A stretch of DNA of 5,032 nucleotides, taken from NCBI GenBank assembly GCA_028289745.1, contig JANQOD010000371.1, positions 1-5,032 of the forward strand, given 5' to 3'. Shown here piece after piece: positions 1-5,032 of the stretch (position 1 is its first letter; the number at the start of each line of letters is the position of its first letter). The translations under genes and the position numbers were made by a program. The notes below the pieces were generated by a model. That model worked only from the letters and a program-made list of their open reading frames with translations, was not told the origin of the DNA and did no database searches. This stretch comes from Allomuricauda sp. (GTDB lineage Bacteria > Bacteroidota > Bacteroidia > Flavobacteriales > Flavobacteriaceae).

Positions 1-7
1 TCGGTGC

Positions 8-1108
8 ATGCAGAACAAAACGATACGTTTCTCGAGAAAAGATTCAGCACAATTTTTTAAGACCCTGAACCGACGGGTAAATCAATATTTCAAGGAACAT
101 AACATCAAAAAAACAGGCAATTGGAAACTGCATCTGAAAACCATCATTATGTTCAGTTGCTATCTGACCCCATATTTTTTATTGTTGTCACTAAACCTTC
201 CGACCTGGGCGCAATTATTGTTGACCATTTTGATGGGTGTGGGCATGGCCGGTGTGGGCATGAACGTGATGCACGATGCAAACCACGGCTCATATTCCAC
301 TAAAAAATGGGTCAATAAACTAATGGGGGGCAGTATGTACCTTCTGGCGGGCAATGTCTACAACTGGCAGGTGCAACATAATGTACTGCACCATACCTAT
401 ACCAATATTCATGAGCACGATGAAGATATGGAGGCTGGCCGTATTATTCGTTTCTCTAAACATGCCGAGTGGAAAAAACACCATAAGTTTCAGCACTGGT
501 ACTCTATTTTCCTGTATGGACTCTTGACCTTCAATTGGGCGATTACCACAGATTTCAAGCAGATGTACCGCTATACAAGGCGCAAGCTTTCCTTCGGAAA
601 ATTTCCCAACCCCGTTCTGAATTGGAGTACATTGGCCATTACCAAAGCGCTGTACTTTACCGTATGGATAGTATTGCCAATACTATTTTTTGACATCCCC
701 TGGTGGCATATATTGATAGGCTTCTTCATCATGCACTATGTAGCAGGGCTCATTCTCAGCATTGTCTTTCAACTGGCCCATATTGTCGATGAGGCAGAAA
801 CCCCATTGCCCGATGAGTCAGGGGGCATGAAAAATACATGGGCCATTCACCAATTGTTGACAACCGTCAATTTTGGCACAAAAAACAAAATCGTGAATTG
901 GTTCACCGGCGGACTCAACCATCAGGTCGAACACCATATCTTTCCGCATATTAGCCATATACACTACACAAATATTTCTAAAATTGTGAAACAAACGGCA
1001 AAGGAGTTCAATTTGCCCTACAACGAGTACAAAACTACCAGAAAAGCCATAATTTCGCACTTCAAGCATTTAAGGGAATTGGGCAAGAAGCCCGTTTTGC
1101 AATACTGA
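8..1108 (+). CDS. Membrane fatty acid desaturase (acyl-lipid/acyl-CoA type, front-end-like)
   Basis: This is an integral-membrane di-iron desaturase that introduces a cis double bond into an acyl chain using O2 and an external electron donor. All three histidine boxes are visible: HDANH (residues 89-93), HNVLHH (124-129) and HQVEHH (305-310). H281 is a likely further metal ligand. The third box contains the QxxHH form (Q306-H310) typical of front-end and linoleoyl-CoA desaturase-like members, but there is no cytochrome b5 domain, so electrons must come from a separate ferredoxin or cytochrome. Hydrophobic segments lie near 44-64, 67-88, 164-181, 211-229 and 231-257, giving the usual arrangement with the boxes on the cytoplasmic face. 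The length of 366 residues is normal for the bacterial family. The ATG at position 8 is chosen because the N-terminus (IRFSRKDSAQFF) looks like the usual family beginning. The frame is open back to the window edge, so an upstream start cannot be excluded. Regioselectivity and substrate cannot be read from the sequence. The aminotransferase gene follows after 15 bases. Confidence 0.93.
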   Translation: MQNKTIRFSRKDSAQFFKTLNRRVNQYFKEHNIKKTGNWKLHLKTIIMFSCYLTPYFLLLSLNLPTWAQLLLTILMGVGMAGVGMNVMHDANHGSYSTKKWVNKLMGGSMYLLAGNVYNWQVQHNVLHHTYTNIHEHDEDMEAGRIIRFSKHAEWKKHHKFQHWYSIFLYGLLTFNWAITTDFKQMYRYTRRKLSFGKFPNPVLNWSTLAITKALYFTVWIVLPILFFDIPWWHILIGFFIMHYVAGLILSIVFQLAHIVDEAETPLPDESGGMKNTWAIHQLLTTVNFGTKNKIVNWFTGGLNHQVEHHIFPHISHIHYTNISKIVKQTAKEFNLPYNEYKTTRKAIISHFKHLRELGKKPVLQY

Positions 1109-1123
1109 TAAACGAGCACAGAA

Positions 1124-2311
1124 ATGAGCAACCAACTGTCTGAAAGGGTACAGAAAATGTCCACTTCGGCCACACTGGCCATGGCCGCTAAGGCCAGGGA
1201 ACTTCGAAATGAAGGTAAAGATATCATTGGGCTTAGCCTCGGCGAGCCTGATTTCAACATCCCAGATTTTGTCAAAGAAGCCGCCAAGCAAGCGATCGAT
1301 GACAATTATAGCAGCTATACCCCGGTCGATGGTTATGCCGAGCTGAAACGGGCCATTTCAAAAAAGTTCAAGCGCGATAACGACCTCGACTATGATGTAA
1401 GGCAAATTGTGGTCTCTACCGGGGCCAAACAATCGCTCTTCAATGTGGCGATGGTGGTCTTGAACCCCAAAGATGAGGTCATTCTACCTGCACCGTATTG
1501 GGTCAGCTATAGCGATATTGTAAAATTGACGGAGGCCCTACCTGTTGAAGTGCCGACCAGTATCGAGACCGATTTCAAGATGACCCCTGAACAATTGGAA
1601 GCTGCCATCACCCCAAAGACCAAGATGCTTTGGTTCAGCTCGCCCTGTAACCCAAGCGGGTCGGTCTATGGCAAAAAAGAGTTGGAAGCATTGGTCGAGG
1701 TATTGAAAAAGCACCCACAGATCATTGTAGTTTCAGATGAAATATACGAACACATTAATTTTAAGGGCAGTGGTCACGTGAGCATAGCGGGCATCGAAGG
1801 CATGTACGATAGAACCGTGACCGTAAATGGTGTCTCAAAAGCCTTTGCCATGACCGGCTGGCGTATCGGTTATATCGGTGCTCCTGAATGGATTGCAAAG
1901 GGCTGCACCAAACTACAGGGCCAGGTTACCAGCGGGGCCAATGCCATTGCCCAACGCGCTACGATCGCAGCTCTAGAGGCTTCTAAGAGCAAGATCCAGT
2001 ACATGATCGACGAGTTTCACCGGCGTCGCGATTTGGTGCTTGGTTTATTGGAAAATATCGATGGCTTCAATGTTAATGTGCCCGAGGGCGCTTTCTATGT
2101 GTTTCCTGATGTTTCAGCTTTCTTCGGAAAGACCTTGAACGGCACCAAGATCAACAATGCCTCAGATTTCGCCCTTTATTTGTTGGAGCGCGCCAATGTG
2201 GCCACCGTTACCGGGGAAGCGTTCGGCAACCCAAATTGCATCAGAATTTCGTACGCCGCTTCAGAAACCGAATTGAAGGAAGCGATTTCAAGGATAGCCA
2301 AAGTGGTTTGA
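1124..2311 (+). CDS. PLP-dependent aminotransferase, class I, aspartate aminotransferase type (subgroup Ib)
   Basis: This cytoplasmic fold-type I enzyme moves an amino group between an amino acid, probably aspartate, and 2-oxoglutarate. At 395 residues it is full length. Key sites are visible: W126 stacking on the cofactor ring, N176 in CNPSG, D205 and Y208 in SDEIYEH, the Schiff-base lysine K239 in NGVSKAFAMTGWRIGY, phosphate-binding R247, and substrate-carboxylate-binding R374 in CIRISYA. The motif TGAKQSLFN (99-107) places K102 where Thermus-type subgroup Ib aspartate aminotransferases carry the lysine that recognises the side-chain carboxylate, which supports acidic substrates. Some enzymes of this subgroup also transaminate prephenate to arogenate, and that cannot be excluded here. 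The ATG at 1124 gives the standard N-terminus (LSERVQKM...SAT). It is preceded by A-rich sequence (cacagaa) without a Shine-Dalgarno motif, as is usual in Bacteroidota. The 15-base gap to the desaturase suggests one transcript. The gene ends 76 bases before the stop of the converging trkH. Confidence 0.95.
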   Translation: MSNQLSERVQKMSTSATLAMAAKARELRNEGKDIIGLSLGEPDFNIPDFVKEAAKQAIDDNYSSYTPVDGYAELKRAISKKFKRDNDLDYDVRQIVVSTGAKQSLFNVAMVVLNPKDEVILPAPYWVSYSDIVKLTEALPVEVPTSIETDFKMTPEQLEAAITPKTKMLWFSSPCNPSGSVYGKKELEALVEVLKKHPQIIVVSDEIYEHINFKGSGHVSIAGIEGMYDRTVTVNGVSKAFAMTGWRIGYIGAPEWIAKGCTKLQGQVTSGANAIAQRATIAALEASKSKIQYMIDEFHRRRDLVLGLLENIDGFNVNVPEGAFYVFPDVSAFFGKTLNGTKINNASDFALYLLERANVATVTGEAFGNPNCIRISYAASETELKEAISRIAKVV

Positions 2312-2387
2312 TCTTCCTTGCCATTCGAAATGAGCGTAACGATTTTTGCCTTTCACCCTAAACCAAGAATGGCAAGCCAGGGCAATA
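2312..2387. other. Convergent intergenic junction between aminotransferase and trkH
   Basis: These 76 noncoding bases separate the stop codons of two genes that run toward each other. They are the longest noncoding stretch in the window. They contain a perfect 10-bp inverted repeat, a T5 tract (2342-2346, read on the plus strand) and a string that looks like part of a dispersed flavobacterial repeat. I see no credible ORF or RNA gene here. Both converging transcription units should end at or near this stretch. Confidence 0.8.
2317..2376. repeat. Inverted repeat, possible bidirectional terminator
   Basis: The left arm CTTGCCATTC (2317-2326) is the exact reverse complement of the right arm GAATGGCAAG (2367-2376), with 40 bases between them. 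The arms cannot be extended without mismatch. The spacer holds TTTTT at 2342-2346 and a small alternative hairpin, CATT-CGA-AATG (2322-2332), that would compete with the long stem. The repeat itself is seen directly. Its position between two converging genes suggests a role in ending both transcripts. However, the loop is long for an intrinsic terminator, the stem is only half G+C, and neither side has a clean U-tract directly after the stem, so that function is an inference. Confidence 0.5.
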
Positions 2388-3878
2388 TTAAGTACGTTTC
2401 CAGAAAACAGGGGTCAAGACAATCAACACGGTAAACAGTTCAAGACGACCCAAGAGCATCAAAAAAGCGCACCACCATTTACCAAAAACGGGCAAACTGC
2501 TAAAATTCACCACAGGGTTCAGATCACCCAATGCCGGACCCACATTGCCCAATGAAGAGGCCGCCCCGCCAACTGCCGATTCAAAGTCCAGTCCTAAAAA
2601 ACCCAAAACCAACGCCCCGATGATGAACAAGAGCATATAGAGTACGAAAAAGGCGATGATGTTATAGACAATGTGCTCTGAAACCGACTTGTTATTGTAG
2701 CGCACAGGTATGATGGCATTGGTGTGCAGGGTACGCTTAAACTCCAAAATTCCGTTTTTGATGATAAGTATATGCCGCATGACCTTAATGCCCCCAGCGG
2801 TCGAGCCCGCCGACCCGCCCAAGAACATCAATCCGAAGAAAAAGACGGTGAGAAAAGGCGTCCAATTCGTGAAATCTGCCGTCACAAAACCTGTTGTGGT
2901 CACAATGGCCAAAACCTGAAAAAAGCCATGGCGTACAGCACTTTCAAAATCACCCAATACCTTGGGGTGGTAATCAGATACCGGAACATTGGCCTGAAAG
3001 TAAACGACAAGCCCCGCTATAATGGTAAATACCAAAATGAAGAGCGCATAACACTTGAACTCTTCATCTTTTATGATACGCTGCACCTTACCAGTGAAGG
3101 CAAAATAACTGATGACAAAGTTGGTACCCGCCAAAAACATGAATACAATGATGATGTACTGTATCAAGGGCTGATCGTTCCAGTAGGCCACACTAAGGTT
3201 CTTGGTAGAAAAACCTCCGGTCGATAGCGTTGACAGTGAATGGTTGATGGCATCAAAAAAAGTCATGCCCGCCAATTTCAACAGCAGTGTTTCAGCCAAA
3301 GTATAGCCCACATAAATCAACCATAGCCGTTTGGCCGTATCGGTAATACGGGGGTGTAGCTTATCGCCCCCCGGCCCAGGAGCCTCGGCAGCGAAAAGCT
3401 GCATGCCCCCAATACCCAATAGTGGCAAAATGGCAATTGCAAGTACGATAATCCCCATTCCACCTATCCAATGGGTGAGGCTTCGCCAAAAAAGGATTCC
3501 TTCTGGAAGGGATTCTATATCATTCAATATCGATGCTCCCGTGGTCGTATAGCCCGACAAGGTCTCGAAAAAGGCATTTGTCAAGGTAGGTATGGTCCCT
3601 GAAAAAAGATAGGGCAACACACCCGACAACGACATGATGATCCATCCAAAAGTGACAATGATATAGCCCTCTTTGCGTTTGACCTCCTTTTTATGCCCCC
3701 TAGTGTAGAACATGGCCATCACCCCGACAAACAAGGTCACCAAGGCCGCCAATGTTATATCTAAGGTTGCACCGTCTTGGTATATGCCGCTTACCAATGC
3801 GGCCAAAACCATAAAAGAGCCATTGCACAATAGCAAAAGGCCCATGATATGAACGATGATCCTAAGGTTGAGCCCCAT
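2388..3878 (-). CDS. trkH: TrkH family potassium uptake protein (membrane pore subunit)
   Basis: This is the membrane subunit of a Trk/Ktr-type potassium uptake system, which conducts K+ inward under control of the TrkA ring. The 496 residues are very hydrophobic and show the four M1-P-M2 repeats of the superfamily. Each repeat has a filter loop with its key glycine: TTTGAS (G114), STGGFST (G221/G222), VTTTGF (G330) and LGNVGPALG (G444/G447). The conserved GGSAGSTAGGIK (354-365) corresponds to the intramembrane gating loop in the third repeat. GRLELFTVL (477-485) is the typical C-terminal family motif, so the protein is complete. The two extra N-terminal helices (about 5-30 and 39-58) favour TrkH over the shorter KtrB type. 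The ATG at 3878 shares its A with the TAA of trkA, giving TAATG; the region before it (AAAAGTTGTTTCTCT) has no Shine-Dalgarno motif, which fits translation by coupling from trkA. Na+ or H+ dependence cannot be decided from the sequence. Confidence 0.96.
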   Translation of the reverse strand: MGLNLRIIVHIMGLLLLCNGSFMVLAALVSGIYQDGATLDITLAALVTLFVGVMAMFYTRGHKKEVKRKEGYIIVTFGWIIMSLSGVLPYLFSGTIPTLTNAFFETLSGYTTTGASILNDIESLPEGILFWRSLTHWIGGMGIIVLAIAILPLLGIGGMQLFAAEAPGPGGDKLHPRITDTAKRLWLIYVGYTLAETLLLKLAGMTFFDAINHSLSTLSTGGFSTKNLSVAYWNDQPLIQYIIIVFMFLAGTNFVISYFAFTGKVQRIIKDEEFKCYALFILVFTIIAGLVVYFQANVPVSDYHPKVLGDFESAVRHGFFQVLAIVTTTGFVTADFTNWTPFLTVFFFGLMFLGGSAGSTAGGIKVMRHILIIKNGILEFKRTLHTNAIIPVRYNNKSVSEHIVYNIIAFFVLYMLLFIIGALVLGFLGLDFESAVGGAASSLGNVGPALGDLNPVVNFSSLPVFGKWWCAFLMLLGRLELFTVLIVLTPVFWKRT

Positions 3879-3880
3879 TA
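3876..3880 (-). promoter_or_regulatory. TAATG stop-start overlap between trkA and trkH
   Basis: On the minus strand the trkA stop TAA (3880-3878) and the trkH start ATG (3878-3876) share one adenine. Ribosomes ending trkA can restart directly on trkH, which would couple the amounts of the gating and pore subunits. The overlap is seen directly; the coupling is inferred from this common arrangement. It also supports the chosen trkH start. Confidence 0.8.
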
Positions 3881-5032
3881 GAGAAACAACTTTTCAATTC
3901 GCGGAATGGCTTTTGGCAGACAACAGACCACCACCCTATCACCTTGTTGTATTTTAAAGTCTCCCAAGGCGATAATGCCCTTATTATCCCGTATCACGCC
4001 CCCGATAATCGCCTCACGCGGAAAATCAAGTTCTTTGATAATCTCTCCGTTTACAAGCGAAGTGGGTTTGACGATGAATTCCAATATCTCGACGTTCAGG
4101 TTGTTGAGACGGGTCAGGGCGACCACTTCACCCCTTCTGATATACCTGAAAATATTGTTGGCGGCCAAGAGCTTTTTGTTGATCAACGTATCAACGCCTA
4201 TTGATTGAGAGAGTTGAAAGTAGTCCATGTTTTCAACCATCGCAATCGTTTTTTTGATGTTCTTTGACCGTGCCATGAGACATGACATGATATTGGTCTC
4301 AGAGTTTCCGGTCACAGCGATGAAGGCATCCATAGATTCAAGGCTCTCTTCTTCAAGTAATTCAACATTTCGTCCATCACCATTGATGACCAACGCATTG
4401 GGCAGGTTATCGGCCATATCAAAGGCTTTATCTTTGTTCTGCTCGATCAGCTTAACGTTGAACTTGTTGTTGCAGAGGTCTCGGGCCGTTTTGAAACCGA
4501 CCTTGCTGCCACCAAGAATCATGACATTCTTGATTTCTTTACGCTGCATGCCCGTCAGTTTATAGAGTTCATCAACACCTTCATCTGAAGTGATGAAATA
4601 GACCAGGTCACCTTCCTTGAAAACCGTATCCCCCCTAGGAATATGGGTGTACTGGGTACCCATACGCTGTAGGGCAATGGGCATGAAATGCAACTCTGGG
4701 AAAACCCTTGCGGCCTCTTTTACCATTTTGCCCACAAAAGGGGCGTTTTTGGGCAAGAAGACACCGACCATGGTCAATAGCCCCTCTTCAAACTCATAGG
4801 TGTCGTTGAAAGCAGATTGGTTGAGAAGCAACTGTATCTCTGAAGCCGCCAATTCTTCGGGCGAAATAAGTTCATCGATGCCCAATTGCGAAAAATCTAT
4901 CGTCTCTTTGTTATCGATGAACTCAGTATTTGAAATTCGTGCAATCGTACGTTTACAGCCCAACTGTTTTGCCAAAAAACAAAGGGTAAGATTGGTGGTC
5001 TCAGAAGAGGTCACCCCAATGGTCATGTCAGA
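3878..5032 (-). CDS. trkA: Trk potassium uptake system regulator TrkA (N-terminally cut by window end)
   Basis: This cytoplasmic RCK-domain protein forms the nucleotide-sensing ring that gates TrkH. The reading frame stays open to the window edge, with codons for Ser and Asp before the first visible Met at 5026, so that Met is almost certainly internal. By comparison with E. coli TrkA, SDM-x-I-x-VTSSETTN matches the late part of the first Rossmann fold, so roughly the first 65 residues, including the first nucleotide-binding glycine loop, lie outside. Numbering from that Met, a first TrkA_C domain spans about 75-155 (ending GDLVYFITSDE). A second Rossmann RCK_N domain spans about 166-285, with NVMILGGSKVG (167-177), the acidic ribose-binding E195 in KLIEQ, INGDG and IAVTGNSETNIMS. 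A second TrkA_C domain spans about 295-382, with QQGDRVVVCCLP and ending IEKLFL. This RCK-C-RCK-C order is that of full-length two-domain TrkA. The second glycine loop reads GGSKVG, with Ser at the middle glycine of GxGxxG. The gene is immediately upstream of trkH and overlaps it by one base. Confidence 0.95.
   Translation of the reverse strand, partial: SDMTIGVTSSETTNLTLCFLAKQLGCKRTIARISNTEFIDNKETIDFSQLGIDELISPEELAASEIQLLLNQSAFNDTYEFEEGLLTMVGVFLPKNAPFVGKMVKEAARVFPELHFMPIALQRMGTQYTHIPRGDTVFKEGDLVYFITSDEGVDELYKLTGMQRKEIKNVMILGGSKVGFKTARDLCNNKFNVKLIEQNKDKAFDMADNLPNALVINGDGRNVELLEEESLESMDAFIAVTGNSETNIMSCLMARSKNIKKTIAMVENMDYFQLSQSIGVDTLINKKLLAANNIFRYIRRGEVVALTRLNNLNVEILEFIVKPTSLVNGEIIKELDFPREAIIGGVIRDNKGIIALGDFKIQQGDRVVVCCLPKAIPRIEKLFL

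Noticed and set aside
1081..1098. Small hairpin GGGC-AAGAA-GCCC followed by GTTTT, terminator-like
   Set aside because: The stem is only 4 bp and lies inside the desaturase coding sequence (Gly-Lys-Lys-Pro-Val). The T run is too short, and the next gene begins 26 bases further on in an apparent operon.
1018..1305. Minus-strand open frame of 95 codons across the desaturase-aminotransferase junction
   Set aside because: It overlaps the ends of two solid genes on the opposite strand and shows no recognisable domain. The 15-base gap leaves no room for its own control region.
2724..3227. Plus-strand open frame of 167 codons opposite trkH
   Set aside because: It lies wholly inside the well-supported trkH gene on the other strand, and its product is rich in charged residues with no family resemblance. 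It is a by-product of trkH codon structure.
3906..4565. Plus-strand open frames of 86-112 codons opposite trkA
   Set aside because: They are antisense to conserved RCK-domain coding sequence, overlap one another, and show no recognisable domain.
5024..5026. ATG at 5026 as the start of trkA
   Set aside because: The frame continues open to the window edge, and the visible protein begins in the middle of the first Rossmann fold (before VTSSETTN). The true start must therefore be beyond the window.
1..5032. A previously undescribed system, mobile element or defence locus
   Set aside because: All coding space is taken by four genes of known families with intact key motifs. There are no direct-repeat arrays, transposase fragments or unexplained conserved stretches apart from the short junction repeat.

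Overview
The window holds four genes and looks like ordinary chromosomal sequence from a marine-type member of the Flavobacteriaceae (Bacteroidota). Three things suggest this. The proteins resemble flavobacterial family members, the starts have A-rich leaders with no Shine-Dalgarno motif, and the base composition is moderate (mid-40s % GC by eye, not computed). The genus cannot be fixed from the sequence alone; something close to Muricauda/Allomuricauda, Maribacter or Robiginitalea is an impression only.

Layout: two plus-strand genes face two minus-strand genes and meet in a short convergent junction. On the plus strand, a membrane fatty-acid desaturase (8-1108) is followed after 15 bases by a fold-type I PLP aminotransferase of the aspartate type (1124-2311). 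On the minus strand, read right to left, the C-terminal five sixths or so of a TrkA potassium-channel regulator (3878-5032, cut by the window end) overlaps by one base, as TAATG, a complete TrkH potassium translocation subunit (2388-3878). The 76-base junction (2312-2387) carries a perfect 10-bp inverted repeat with a 40-base spacer. It may act as a two-way terminator or may be the remnant of a dispersed repeat.

How the genes work together: TrkA and TrkH form one potassium uptake system, with TrkH as the membrane pore and TrkA as the cytoplasmic NAD(H)/nucleotide-binding gating ring. The one-base overlap suggests translational coupling. The desaturase (membrane lipid unsaturation) and the aminotransferase (amino-acid nitrogen transfer) have no obvious shared pathway; they are probably co-transcribed because they are adjacent.

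I found no RNA gene, mobile element, CRISPR array or recognisable novel system. Apart from the junction and the 15-base gap, coding sequence fills the window. The findings are therefore modest: the junction repeat, two sequence variants in known families and the coupled trkA-trkH overlap.
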